A DNA stretch of 64,000 bases from Spirosomataceae bacterium TFI 002 (GTDB lineage Bacteria > Bacteroidota > Bacteroidia > Cytophagales > Spirosomataceae): the NCBI GenBank assembly GCA_900230115.1, contig LT907983.1:4107001-4171000 (forward strand). Reading direction: 5' to 3'. The translations under genes and the position numbers were made by a program. This document shows, piece by piece, positions 17,539 to 26,409 of this stretch. The notes under the pieces are model-generated. The model worked only from the letters and a program-made list of their open reading frames with translations, was not told the origin of the DNA and ran no database searches. Position 1 is the stretch's first letter; each line of letters starts with the position of its first letter.

Positions 17539-18333
17539 ATGAAGAAAAGCTATACCTACTTTTTATTTGCATGCGTGATCCTCGTTATGTTTTCTTGTCA
17601 AAAAGGGTATAATCAAAAGTCTGCAATCGTGAAAACGAAGCTGTTATTTGAAGATAGTGGTTCCAAAAACTGGAAAGATAAATGGATGCTGGATGGTGAG
17701 AAATCCGAAGTCATTAATTCTCGAAATGGAATGGAACTCATTGCTGGCCCCGAACATGGAAATGACTCCTCTCATACTGTGCTTTGGACCAAACAAATTT
17801 TTGAAGGTAACATCTTGATTGAGTACGATTACACAAGGACAGATACTACAACGAGATGCGTGAATATTCTCTATTTTCATGCTACGGGTAAAGGTGATTC
17901 TGAATACCCAAGCGATATAGCCTTGTGGAACGAAAAACGGAATGTACCACACATGAGCACCTATTTTAATAACATGAAAACATATCACATCAGTTATGCT
18001 GCATTTGCGGCTAAAGAGTATTCTGGTGATAATGACTACATACGATTGAGAAGGTACAACCCTACAAAAGAAGGACTAGGTGGGACAGATATCGCTGGGG
18101 ATCATTTCGTTACGGGACTTTTCAAAACTGGAGTGACTTATCGTATAAAAGTTCTGAAGTATCAAAATCAAATTGAAATGCATATTGAGAACAAAAGAAA
18201 TGTATCTGATCACTTGATTTGCAAATGGGATGTGTCAGCTTATCCCTCGTATGAGTTAGGTAGAATTGGCTTGCGACATATGTATACACGCAATGCTATT
18301 TATAAGAACTTTAAAGTTTGGGAGATTAAATGA
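17539..18333 (+). CDS. DUF1961 family lipoprotein (LamG-like fold)
   Basis: A 264-residue lipoprotein: signal to lipobox VMFSC (Cys20). The mature part matches the DUF1961/YesU family, with motifs ILYFHATGKGDSEYPSD, YHISYAAF, DYIRLRRYNP, and a C-terminal GRIGLRHMYTRNAIYKNFKVWE typical of concanavalin-like beta sandwiches. Family members occur with polysaccharide-utilisation genes; B. subtilis YesU lies in the rhamnogalacturonan cluster. A carbohydrate-binding or lyase-like role at the cell surface is likely but no catalytic residues can be named. Confidence 0.8.
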   Translation: MKKSYTYFLFACVILVMFSCQKGYNQKSAIVKTKLLFEDSGSKNWKDKWMLDGEKSEVINSRNGMELIAGPEHGNDSSHTVLWTKQIFEGNILIEYDYTRTDTTTRCVNILYFHATGKGDSEYPSDIALWNEKRNVPHMSTYFNNMKTYHISYAAFAAKEYSGDNDYIRLRRYNPTKEGLGGTDIAGDHFVTGLFKTGVTYRIKVLKYQNQIEMHIENKRNVSDHLICKWDVSAYPSYELGRIGLRHMYTRNAIYKNFKVWEIK

Positions 18334-18462
18334 TAACTCTAATACGATGTTATCAAAATCAAAGTCGCAGTGTATATGAAATTTGATTTAAGCCTTGAAA
18401 GCCTTATTTTAGAATTAGGATAGGCCACTATCTGTAATATTTTCATCAAAAAGCATTGAATA

Positions 18463-19005
18463 ATGGAGCCAGCACTTAAAACAATGATTGATAACATGCC
18501 TGCAAAAACAGGTAAATCATTAGAAGAATGGAAAAAGATTTTGAAAACGAAATCTTTTGAAAAGCATTCTGAAGGAGTTAAGTTTTTGAAGTCCGAATAT
18601 AATGTTACACATGGTTTTGCCAATACGATTGTGACTCTTTCCAAAGAAGAAAAGAGTTCATCGCAAGATCTTGTGCATTCGCAATACAATGGGAAAGAGA
18701 ACCTTTTTCCTATTTATGAGGAACTCATAAAGTTTGTGAAAACTTTGGGATCAGATGTGATAATTACACCCAAAAAAGAAAGCGTAAGTATAATCCGTAA
18801 ACGACAGTTTGTGTTGATTAAACCTGCTACAAAAACAAGAATCGATTTAGGTTTTAAATTGCCAGATAAACCTACTACTTCGAGGTTAGAAAACTCAGGT
18901 CCTTTTGGTACGATGTGTACGCATCGAGTGAAGGTTTCGGCAATAACCGACATCGATAGTGAATTAAAAGGTTGGATAGCAGAGGCATACGAAGTATCAA
19001 AGTAA
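18463..19005 (+). CDS. DUF4287 and DUF5655 domain protein
   Basis: A 180-residue soluble protein with two small conserved domains. DUF4287 spans about residues 5-50 (MPAKTGKSLEEWKKIL, then a YNVTHGFANTI core), and DUF5655 covers about 70-175 (SVSIIRKRQFVLIKPATKTRIDLG, followed by the conserved SGPFGTMCTHRVKV). The pair of domains is common in Bacteroidota and Actinobacteria; DUF5655 is distantly related to proteins that transport or modify small molecules, but no role is demonstrated. It stands alone between the DUF1961 and DUF3500 genes. Confidence 0.85.
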   Translation: MEPALKTMIDNMPAKTGKSLEEWKKILKTKSFEKHSEGVKFLKSEYNVTHGFANTIVTLSKEEKSSSQDLVHSQYNGKENLFPIYEELIKFVKTLGSDVIITPKKESVSIIRKRQFVLIKPATKTRIDLGFKLPDKPTTSRLENSGPFGTMCTHRVKVSAITDIDSELKGWIAEAYEVSK

Positions 19006-19064
19006 ATTTCCTTGATAAAAAATCCCTTTTTGGAATAGTGAGCTAACACATTGTAAGCATTAAA

Positions 19065-20084
19065 ATGAATATGACAAAAAGTAAATTAATTGCTCTTACA
19101 GTACTAGTCTCGCTATTGCTAGCTTTTGTATTTTTTAAAGATAAACCGGCTGTTAAATTTCTAAAGGCATTAAATAAAGAACAGAGAGCCCAAGCTCAAC
19201 TTACTTTTGAGGACCAATCGAAGTTCAAATGGCATTACATTCCATCGAGTATGTATCCAAGGGCAGGCATTCAATTGGCCGAATTAGATGAAAATCAGAA
19301 AGTACTACTTCACGATTTTCTTAAAACGTCACTTTCTGAAACTGGATATGCAAAAACCATCAAAATTATAGGCTTAGAAAATGTACTCCTAGAACTTACG
19401 GGGGATTCAGTAATGAGAGATACTGAAAAGTACTCAGTAGCTTTTTATGGAAACCCAGAAGTTGATAGCCTATGGGCTTGGTCATTTGGAGGGCATCATC
19501 TTTCCTTAAATTTCACAGTATTGAATGGTGTAGCTTCTATTGCTCCCAGGTTTTTGGGGGCAAATCCTGCAATGATTCTGAGTGGAAGTAGAAAGGGAGA
19601 ACGAGTTCTTGAAAAAGAAGAAGACCTAGGTTTTAGCTTGATAAACGCACTGAATGAGGAACAAAAGGGAATAGCGATTTTTAGGCAAAAAGCTTTTAAT
19701 GATATTGTAACGAGGAACTCTGCAGAAGTAGAACCACTTGAAATAGTTGGGATTAAATTCGAAAAACTTGATAAAAGCCAACAGCTTATTTTCTTGAAGA
19801 TTATAGAAGAGTACCTTTCTACTTTACCTGATGCACAAGCCAGTGAAAAAATGGTAAGCATAAAGAAAGAGGAAGTAAATGAATTGAGGTTTGCCTGGGC
19901 AGGTTCGACCGTTCCCGGCATAGGTCATTACTACAGAATTCAGGGGAAAACGTTTTTAATCGAATTTGATAATACGCAAGGAAACGCAAATCATATCCAC
20001 ACAGTATGGAGAGATTTTAATGGCGATTTTGGACGTGATTTAATAAGGGAACACTATAATAATTCGGATCATCATAAGCATTGA
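19065..20084 (+). CDS. DUF3500 domain protein
   Basis: A 339-residue exported protein. A hydrophobic N-terminal segment (about 8-24) acts as signal or anchor. The rest is DUF3500: ALNKEQRAQAQLTFED, the conserved aromatic stretch WHYIPSSMYPRAGI, LWAWSFGGHHLSLNFTV, and a C-terminal HHHHxH-like end region with IEFDNTQGNANHIHTVWRDF. The many conserved His and Asp residues suggest a metal site, but function is unknown. The ORF starts MNMTKSK; either Met could be used. Confidence 0.87.
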   Translation: MNMTKSKLIALTVLVSLLLAFVFFKDKPAVKFLKALNKEQRAQAQLTFEDQSKFKWHYIPSSMYPRAGIQLAELDENQKVLLHDFLKTSLSETGYAKTIKIIGLENVLLELTGDSVMRDTEKYSVAFYGNPEVDSLWAWSFGGHHLSLNFTVLNGVASIAPRFLGANPAMILSGSRKGERVLEKEEDLGFSLINALNEEQKGIAIFRQKAFNDIVTRNSAEVEPLEIVGIKFEKLDKSQQLIFLKIIEEYLSTLPDAQASEKMVSIKKEEVNELRFAWAGSTVPGIGHYYRIQGKTFLIEFDNTQGNANHIHTVWRDFNGDFGRDLIREHYNNSDHHKH

Positions 20085-20136
20085 TGCTTTAACCCACTTT
20101 ATGTATTAGAAAACCTATTCTGTAGCCAAATTTCTT

Positions 20137-20250
20137 CCCATCGACATTGCTCAGGGTATCACAAAACAGTTCTTTTCGACTTGCTAAATTCAGGCTACAA
20201 CCCATTTAAACTCAATCACTCTATCCCTTCGAGAAAAAGCTCAGGGTAAA
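20137..20250. repeat. Two degenerate CTCAGGGT-type intergenic repeats
   Basis: The 312-bp gap before the TonB receptor gene holds no coding frame but two related words: 20137-20163 (CCCATCGACATTGCTCAGGG) and 20224-20250 (CCCTTCGAG, AAAAAG, CTCAGGGTAAA). Both resemble the CCCTTCGACAAGCTCAGGGT repeat scattered through intergenic regions of many bacteria, including Bacteroidota, by my recollection. Confidence 0.35.
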
Positions 20251-20396
20251 CTGCTATGCTAATTTCGTTTAAATGTCTGATTTGTTGTACTTTAACTACT
20301 CATAACGATTCTGCCATGCATAAGCTGGGTTAAATTCCTCCTTTTTCGAAATACACCAAGCAATTATTCGTTTTCTTTGCAAGTCAAATCTACCGA

Positions 20397-22817
20397 ATGC
20401 AAAGACTATTACTGTTACTAATTTTTGGTATTGCAACTATTTGTGAAGCACAACAAACTGTCTCGCTGAGTGGATATGTGACTGAAACAGGCAGCAGAGA
20501 GCAGTTGCCGGGTGTAAATGTGTACATTGATGGTACTGCTTACAGCACCTCTACCAACAATTATGGTTTCTATTCTTTACAGATTCCCAAAGGTGAAAAA
20601 GTGATCGTTCGCTATTCTTTTGTAGGTTTCAAAATCGTTGAAAGAAGCTTAACAATAAGCCAAGAAACAACACTCAATGTTGAACTGGAACTAAGCAATA
20701 ACTTGGATGAAGTAGAGGTATCTGCGAAGCGATTAAATGACCGAGTGAGTGATACAGAGCAAATGAGCCAAATCTCATTGCCAATTCAACAGATCAAGAA
20801 AATTCCAGCATTGCTTGGTGAAAAAGATGTTTTAAAAGTACTCCAACTAATGCCCGGAGTACAAAAAGGCTCAGAGGGACAAAGTGGAATTTATGTTCGC
20901 GGAGGTGGTCCAGATCAAAATTTACTTATTCTTGATGAAGCACCGGTATATAATGCCAATCACCTTTTTGGATTTTTCTCGGTTTTCAACGGTGATGCTA
21001 TCAAAAGTGTAGAGCTAACAAAAGGAGGCTTTCCTGCACGATACGGAGGAAGGCTTTCGTCGGTAATTGAGCTTCAAATGAAAGACGGAAACAAAGAAGA
21101 GTTTCACGGCGAAGGAGGCATCGGGATTATATCTTCTAGACTAACGCTTGAAGGGCCTATTCAAAAAGGTAAATCTTCTTTTCTTGTATCTGGAAGAAGG
21201 ACCTACATAGATGTGCTGGCTAAACCTATCATTAAAAAAATTGCACGACAAGAGGATGGGGTAGATGCCAATGTGGGGTATTATTTCTATGATCTCAATG
21301 CTAAGTTCAATCATGAATTTAGTGAAAAAGACAAAGTCTATCTCAGTGGCTATTTTGGGAAAGATGTATTTTATGCCGACATAAAAGAAGTGGATAGTGG
21401 TGAAAACTCAGGACTAGATTGGGGAAATGCAACGGCTACTGCGAGGTGGAATCACCTTTTTAGTTCCAAATTATTTGCCAATACTTCGCTCATTTTCAGT
21501 AAGTTCAACTTTGGTGTAGGTTCTGTTTTGTCGGAACGAAATACGAGTACAAATGAATTTGAAGATCAATTCAGTCTTCGTTACGATTCCAGAATTCGAG
21601 ACATTGGGCTTAAGGTTGATTTTGACTATTTTCCCAGTAATCAGCATGCAGTCAAATTTGGAGTAAACCTTATTCGTCACCGTTTTGAACCTAGTGCAAT
21701 TGCTGTAGAAGGTGGTTTTGGAGAAGAGTCTATTGATTTTGAAGAAAAGCCATCCAACTCATTAGAATCTGCGATTTATGTAGAAGACGTATGGCAACCT
21801 TTGCCCAAATTGAAAATAAATGGAGGGCTAAGAATCAGTGGTTTTCAAGCCATCAATAAGTACTATGTAAATCCAGAGCCGCGTCTTGCTTTGGCATATA
21901 AACTGAATAAAGACTTATCCGTGAAAGGTTCGTATGCGATAATGAACCAATACATCCACTTACTCTCCAACACAGGAATAGGTTTACCTACAGATTTGTG
22001 GGTTCCTACTACGTCGATAGTAAAACCTCAACAATCTCAGCAAGTGGCTATTGGCTTGGCTAGGGATTTCGAAAATCAGGGCCTTACACTTACCGTTGAA
22101 GGCTATTACAAAAAGATGGACAACATTGTAAGTTATAAAGAAGGGGCGACTTTCCTTTCTTTCAATGGCGAAGGTGCTGGTAGCTCCACATTTGAAGATC
22201 GTGTCACACAAGGCCAAGGTTGGTCTTATGGAGGAGAATTTATGTTACAAAAGAAGGTAGGAAAGTTTTCGGGCTGGGTTGGTTACACACTTTCTTGGAC
22301 TCAGTGGCAATTTGACCTGCTCAACTTTGGAGAAAAGTTTTATCCTAGATACGACCGACGACATGACTTATCCTTGGTAGGAATTTACGAGTTGTCAAAA
22401 CGAGTTTCACTTTCGGCAACTTGGGTTTATGGAACTGGAAATGCTTTGACCCTACCGCTGAGTAACTACAACTCTGCAAGAGATGATATTATAAGGCCAA
22501 ATGACAATGTCCAATTTACTAATCAAAGTCAGTTTAACTTCTTTTCAGTGTCTGAATATGGTGAGCGAAATTCATTTAGGGCAGAGGCTTTTCATCGCTT
22601 AGATGTGGCTGTTCAAATCCGTAAACAAAAGAAACATTGGGAACGAACTTGGGAATTTGGATTGTATAATGCCTATAATCGCCGTAACCCTTTCTTTTAT
22701 ATCACAGATGTGCAGCAACCAACTCAACAAAATCAAGGGCAAGAACCTAAAACAGTTTTAAAGAGAGTTTCGCTTTTTCCAGTGATACCGTCTGTAAGCT
22801 ATAGTTTTAAATTTTGA
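20397..22817 (+). CDS. TonB-dependent receptor with carboxypeptidase-like regulatory domain
   Basis: An 806-residue outer-membrane transporter. Signal peptide to about residue 18 (CEA|QQ), then a carboxypeptidase-D regulatory-like domain (about 22-105; VTETGSREQLPGVNVYIDGT), a plug domain (about 130-230; GVQKGSEGQSGIYVRGGGPDQNLLILDEAPVY is family-typical), and a 22-strand beta barrel ending VSYSFKF with the terminal Phe expected of outer-membrane barrels. It should import a large ligand using TonB/ExbBD energy. The partner is the DUF4249 lipoprotein gene that starts 2 bp downstream, the standard arrangement for this receptor subclass. The substrate is not predictable. Confidence 0.95.
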   Translation: MQRLLLLLIFGIATICEAQQTVSLSGYVTETGSREQLPGVNVYIDGTAYSTSTNNYGFYSLQIPKGEKVIVRYSFVGFKIVERSLTISQETTLNVELELSNNLDEVEVSAKRLNDRVSDTEQMSQISLPIQQIKKIPALLGEKDVLKVLQLMPGVQKGSEGQSGIYVRGGGPDQNLLILDEAPVYNANHLFGFFSVFNGDAIKSVELTKGGFPARYGGRLSSVIELQMKDGNKEEFHGEGGIGIISSRLTLEGPIQKGKSSFLVSGRRTYIDVLAKPIIKKIARQEDGVDANVGYYFYDLNAKFNHEFSEKDKVYLSGYFGKDVFYADIKEVDSGENSGLDWGNATATARWNHLFSSKLFANTSLIFSKFNFGVGSVLSERNTSTNEFEDQFSLRYDSRIRDIGLKVDFDYFPSNQHAVKFGVNLIRHRFEPSAIAVEGGFGEESIDFEEKPSNSLESAIYVEDVWQPLPKLKINGGLRISGFQAINKYYVNPEPRLALAYKLNKDLSVKGSYAIMNQYIHLLSNTGIGLPTDLWVPTTSIVKPQQSQQVAIGLARDFENQGLTLTVEGYYKKMDNIVSYKEGATFLSFNGEGAGSSTFEDRVTQGQGWSYGGEFMLQKKVGKFSGWVGYTLSWTQWQFDLLNFGEKFYPRYDRRHDLSLVGIYELSKRVSLSATWVYGTGNALTLPLSNYNSARDDIIRPNDNVQFTNQSQFNFFSVSEYGERNSFRAEAFHRLDVAVQIRKQKKHWERTWEFGLYNAYNRRNPFFYITDVQQPTQQNQGQEPKTVLKRVSLFPVIPSVSYSFKF

Positions 22818-22819
22818 TC

Positions 22820-23842
22820 ATGAAAAAAACTAAATATCTATACATTATTTGGGGGTTTGCAATGGTTGCGAGTATGCTAAGCTGCGAAACTTTGCTAGGA
22901 GAAGTATCACCAGATAAGCTGCCCAAAATTGAAGAAAAGCTAGTAGTAAACTCTTTTATATCTCCTCAAGATACCTTGGTGAGGGTAGTGGTAACTACCT
23001 CAAGTCCAATTTTTACTCCTGCAAAAAGTACAGGTTTCTCAATACTTAATGGCGACACTTTCTTTATCGGACAAGATGCTCATGTTAAAAATGCAAAAGT
23101 TGTGATGGGCAATAGTGATAAAGAAATTGAGCTAAAGTTCAATAGCACAGGAAATTGGTATGAGTTTAAGCCGAGTATCAATACGTTTAGAATTGAGAGC
23201 GGAAAGACTTACTTCCTGACTGTAAGCCATGAGAATAGAGTGGCAAAAGCCACTTGTACAGTGCCTGAGCCACAAGAGTCATTCATGCAAATTGTATCAA
23301 AAATTGAAAGCAATACTTTTTCATTTGCTGGGCAACAAGATCAAGTAAATGTTCAAATATCGGCTAGGGTGACATTTGAGCTTGGTAAAAGTAATAATTC
23401 TTATTTCAGAATGAGGGGAGATGCCAAAGCAGAATTGGAAGTGCTGGTGGTAGAGGAAGATAAAGAACCTGAGTACGTTCCTTATATCGACTTTAGGAGA
23501 ATACGTTTTGAAAATCAAGGCATCATTGATGGTTCTGGACTTGGTACTGGAATTACAAGGACACTTAGCGGAAATGCTTTCTTTGCAAATCCAAGCTCTA
23601 ATATCGAAGGTGGAGCTTACACGTCGGATAAAATTCCAAATATCACAAACTTGTACATTGAGCTCATGGCTATTGACGAGGCCTACTATCGTTATTATAA
23701 ATCAATCCTTAGTTATAGCGAGAGTCCATTTGTGGAACCAACTCCGGTTTACTCTAATGTGGAAGGAGGATTAGGTGTTTTTGCAGCAAGCGTAAGAAAA
23801 GGGCAATCCGTCTCATTTAAAGACAATAAGCCAATTTTTTAA
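22820..23842 (+). CDS. DUF4249 lipoprotein partner of the TonB receptor
   Basis: A 340-residue lipoprotein with signal MKKTKYLYIIWGFAMVASMLSC (Cys22). DUF4249 covers the mature part: KLVVNSFISPQDTLVRVVVT near the N-terminus, a Fn3-like region with YFLTVSH, and a C-terminal LYIELMAIDEAYYRYYKSI motif conserved in the family. The frame could start at a TTG at 22814, overlapping the receptor stop, but the ATG at 22820 gives a normal lipoprotein signal. Members sit on the cell surface as partners of TonB receptors, analogous to SusD proteins though unrelated in sequence. Confidence 0.92.
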   Translation: MKKTKYLYIIWGFAMVASMLSCETLLGEVSPDKLPKIEEKLVVNSFISPQDTLVRVVVTTSSPIFTPAKSTGFSILNGDTFFIGQDAHVKNAKVVMGNSDKEIELKFNSTGNWYEFKPSINTFRIESGKTYFLTVSHENRVAKATCTVPEPQESFMQIVSKIESNTFSFAGQQDQVNVQISARVTFELGKSNNSYFRMRGDAKAELEVLVVEEDKEPEYVPYIDFRRIRFENQGIIDGSGLGTGITRTLSGNAFFANPSSNIEGGAYTSDKIPNITNLYIELMAIDEAYYRYYKSILSYSESPFVEPTPVYSNVEGGLGVFAASVRKGQSVSFKDNKPIF

Positions 23843-23907
23843 AGAATTTTGATCAAAACTCAACTCATTTAGTGGTTTTACGGTTAGTTCTATAATAAAA
23901 TTGAATT

Positions 23908-25041
23908 ATGCATTACAACTTCGATGAGCCGGTAATAAGAAAAAATACAAATTCTTTCAAATGGGATAAATTCGACAAATCTGTTTTACCAATGTGGATA
24001 GCAGATATGGACTTTCAATCACCACCAGAAGTACAAACAGCTTTACAGCAGTTGGTTAATCACGGTGTTTTTGGATATACCCATGAACCTGCTGAGTTAA
24101 TCGAAGTAGTTATTGATCGGCTTGAAAAGTTACATAACTGGAAAGTAAAAAAAGAGTGGATTGTATTGCTACCTGGTCTGGTGCCAGGGATCCATGCTAG
24201 TACTCAATTATTGGGTGGTGAATTCAATAGCGTCATGACTTCTACGCCAGTTTATTATCCATTTATGCAAGCGGCTGATTCGGGCCCACGACAACTCCAA
24301 GCCGTTCAGTTTCTTAAGAAAGGAAACAAATGGGCGATGGACTTTGATGAGATGAAAGCAAAGGCAACTCTAGATACAAAGATGTATTTGCTCTGCAATC
24401 CTCATAACCCTAATGGACGGGTTTTCAGTCGAACTGAGTTAGAAGAACTAGCTTCATTCTGCTTGGAAAGAGATCTTCTAATTATGTCCGATGAAATTCA
24501 TTGCGACTTGATTTTGGATGAAAGTAAATCTCACATTTCCATAGCAAGTATTTCACCTGAAATTGCGGATAAAACAATCACTTTACTCGCTCCTAGTAAG
24601 ACATTTAATATTGCTGGTTTAGGTTGTTCTATGGCTGTAATACCAAACTTAGAATTAAGAAATGCATTCAGGAAAGCAACTTATGGGATTTTGCCTCACC
24701 CTACTGCTTTTGCATATGAAGCGGCTCTAGCTGCCTATAAATATGGCGAAGAATGGAGGAAAGAATTGATAGCTTACCTAAAGCAAAATCATGATTTCTT
24801 GCTTGAAGAAGTTAACAAAATCAAAGGTTTAGAAATGCTCCCATTGGATGCAACTTATTTGGCTTGGATCAAGTACGAGGGGAATTTTGAGGGTGGGATT
24901 GAGAAATACCTTGCATCTCATGGATTAGGTGTATCTCCTGGAGAGCAATTTGCTGGAGATGGCTTTTTTAGATTGAATTTTGGTACTCAAAAAGCTAATG
25001 TAGAGCAAGCCGTAGAGATTCTGAAAAAGGCTTTTGCTTGA
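23908..25041 (+). CDS. patB: MalY/PatB family cystathionine beta-lyase / C-S lyase
   Basis: A 377-residue PLP enzyme of the MalY/PatB branch of fold-type I aminotransferases. The family N-terminus MWIADMDFQSPPEVQTAL is intact; the PLP lysine is Lys231 in APSKTFNIAGLG; NPHNPNGRV and SDEIHCDLIL bind the cofactor. It should cleave C-S bonds such as cystathionine, giving homocysteine, ammonia and pyruvate. The gene is monocistronic, between the DUF4249 and DoxX-like genes. Substrate range (cystathionine or other cysteine conjugates) cannot be set from sequence. Confidence 0.88.
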   Translation: MHYNFDEPVIRKNTNSFKWDKFDKSVLPMWIADMDFQSPPEVQTALQQLVNHGVFGYTHEPAELIEVVIDRLEKLHNWKVKKEWIVLLPGLVPGIHASTQLLGGEFNSVMTSTPVYYPFMQAADSGPRQLQAVQFLKKGNKWAMDFDEMKAKATLDTKMYLLCNPHNPNGRVFSRTELEELASFCLERDLLIMSDEIHCDLILDESKSHISIASISPEIADKTITLLAPSKTFNIAGLGCSMAVIPNLELRNAFRKATYGILPHPTAFAYEAALAAYKYGEEWRKELIAYLKQNHDFLLEEVNKIKGLEMLPLDATYLAWIKYEGNFEGGIEKYLASHGLGVSPGEQFAGDGFFRLNFGTQKANVEQAVEILKKAFA

Positions 25042-25192
25042 AAAGCATTTGGCAGTTTATTTCTCCTTTTATCCATGATTTTTTTCTAATTATTAAAAAT
25101 ATCCTTTGTAGAATGGTGGTTCGGGCAGTGACAATTGAGTGAACCTTTTGTATTTGTGTGTTGTAACATATAAAATCAAAACCACTATTTGA

Positions 25193-25549
25193 ATGAATAA
25201 AAAACTATTGTATTGGGTACCAACGGTACTTTTGAGTGCCATGATGTTGATGTCGGCAGGCATGTATGTTTTTAATTACGAAGAAATATCTCTTGCTTTT
25301 CCTAAACTTGGATTTCCCGCTTTTGTAATTTATCCATTGGCAGTTTTAAAAGTGTTAGGTGTAATTGCACTTTTGACCAACAAGTCAAAGTTCTTGAGTG
25401 AATGGGCATATGCTGGATTCTTCTTCGATTTTTTGTTGGCTGCTTCAGGTCATTTAAATGCAGGAGATGGTGAAGCCATGGGTGCTTTTGTTGCCTTGGC
25501 TCTTTTGACTACTTCTCGGTATTTCTGGCAGTTACGAACTGCTGAGTAG
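25193..25549 (+). CDS. DoxX-like membrane protein
   Basis: A 118-residue protein with four transmembrane helices (about 5-27, 43-62, 70-88, 93-112) and the DoxX_2 pattern: SAGMYVFNYEEI after helix 1 and FPAFVIYPLAVLKVLGVIAL in helix 2. Proteins of this type are linked to redox or thiosulfate/quinone chemistry in some species, but most are uncharacterised. An intrinsic terminator follows 22 bp after the stop. Confidence 0.82.
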   Translation: MNKKLLYWVPTVLLSAMMLMSAGMYVFNYEEISLAFPKLGFPAFVIYPLAVLKVLGVIALLTNKSKFLSEWAYAGFFFDFLLAASGHLNAGDGEAMGAFVALALLTTSRYFWQLRTAE

Positions 25550-25570
25550 ATATGCACATTGAAATTTACA

Positions 25571-25598
25571 AGCGATTCTTAGCGGAGTCGCTTTTTTT
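25571..25598 (+). terminator. Rho-independent terminator after the DoxX-like gene
   Basis: Stem AGCGATTC / GAGTCGCT (8 bp with one G-T pair), 6-base loop, then a run of T residues to 25598. Confidence 0.85.
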
Positions 25599-25625
25599 AT
25601 GCTTTTTTGGTAAAAAATAGTTTTA

Positions 25626-25651
25626 CGCCCTTGTCTGTGTCCCCACAGACA
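25626..25651 (+). repeat. REP-like palindrome, left copy
   Basis: CGCCCT followed by the hairpin TGTCTGTG-TCCC-CACAGACA. Reverse complement of the right copy with one mismatch in the loop. Confidence 0.8.
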
Positions 25652-25795
25652 GCCGTGATAATGTTATTGCCATATATTCTACATCCCTTTTCCTGAGTCT
25701 GTGTTTTCAGTATAGCCTTGTTTTAATGAAGCTCCCAATGTTTTTAAAAAGTTAATCAAAAAACATATCTTCGATATACAAAATGGGGAATATTA

Positions 25796-26362
25796 ATGAT
25801 GTTACACGCGATGGAAATTGGGGAAGTTTATTTTTATACTTCTACCATTTATAAGTGGAAACAGCTTTTGCAACAAGATGAATATAAGGACATAATTATT
25901 CAATCTCTAAAGCACTTAGTAGATAGAAATTTGATTCAAATATATGCTTTAGTCCTAATGCGGTAGGCCGCCCCGCGGAAGGCCGCCCCGCCAAACCATG
26001 TTCATCTCATTTGGGAATTAAAAAGAAAGAATGGAAAAGAAATGCCTCACGCTAGCTTTTCTAAGTTTACTGCACATGAGTTCTTAAAGAAGCTACGTAA
26101 AGAAGATCCTACCTTACTTAATGAGTTTAATGTTGATAATATTACGCGAAAATACCATTTATGGCAACGAAATAGCCTGCCATTTGAATTGACTAATGAA
26201 GAAACTTTACTTCATAAGCTTCATTATATACATAACAACCCGCTTCAAAAGCATTGGAGATTGGTAGATGCTCCTGAAAAATACAGGTACTCCTCAGCCG
26301 AGTTTTATTATGAAGGAATGGATAGGTTTAAGATTCTTACGCATTGGAATGAAAGAGAATAA
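25796..26362 (+). pseudogene. REP-associated tyrosine transposase (RAYT, Y1_Tnp), interrupted
   Basis: Read through one stop, the frame encodes a full-length (~188 aa) Bacteroidota-type RAYT. The first part gives VYFYTSTIYKWKQLLQ, then DIIIQSLKHLVDRNLIQIYA and LVLM; the catalytic HUH motif is PNHVHLIW; later KYHLWQRNSLPFELTNEET and YIHNNPLQKHW and YRYSSAEFY are family-typical. A 30-bp in-frame insertion at 25962-25991 separates VLM from PNHVHLIW and creates TAG at 25964-25966. Otherwise the frame is intact, so the damage looks recent. Start at 25796 or 25811. A shorter product from ATG 26042 would lack the HUH site. Confidence 0.85.
25962..25991 (+). repeat. GC-rich 2 x 15-bp tandem repeat inside the RAYT gene
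   Basis: Units GGTAGGCCGCCCCGC and GGAAGGCCGCCCCGC, identical at 14 of 15 positions, 26 of 30 bases G or C, in a very AT-rich region. Removing the 30 bp restores ATG-CCA-AAC-CAT, that is M-P-N-H, exactly at the catalytic histidine motif. The inserted T creates the TAG stop. Confidence 0.85.
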
Positions 26363-26376
26363 TTATTGGTGTTAAT

Positions 26377-26402
26377 TGTCTGTGTGGACACAGACAAGGG
26401 CG
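26377..26402 (-). repeat. REP-like palindrome, right copy
   Basis: Inverted copy of the left element: hairpin TGTCTGTG-TGGA-CACAGACA followed by AGGGCG. It lies 14 bp after the RAYT stop and 7 bp before the next frame. Confidence 0.8.
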
Positions 26403-26409
26403 AAGAGCG

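Larger units (their letters stand above)
25626..26402 (+). mobile_element. REP-bounded RAYT element (REPtron-like)
   Basis: A 777-bp unit containing a Y1 transposase gene bounded by two inverted copies of a 26-bp element (25626-25651 and 26377-26402) that match at 25 of 26 positions. Each copy contains its own perfect 8-bp palindrome, TGTCTGTG-N4-CACAGACA, next to CGCCCT. This is the layout of a REP-associated tyrosine transposase (RAYT) with its REP sequences. No target-site duplication was identified. Confidence 0.75.

Noticed and set aside
23846-23862. TTTTGATCAAAA palindrome after the DUF4249 gene
   Set aside because: Simple AT-rich palindrome without spacer, T run or repeated context; chance is sufficient.
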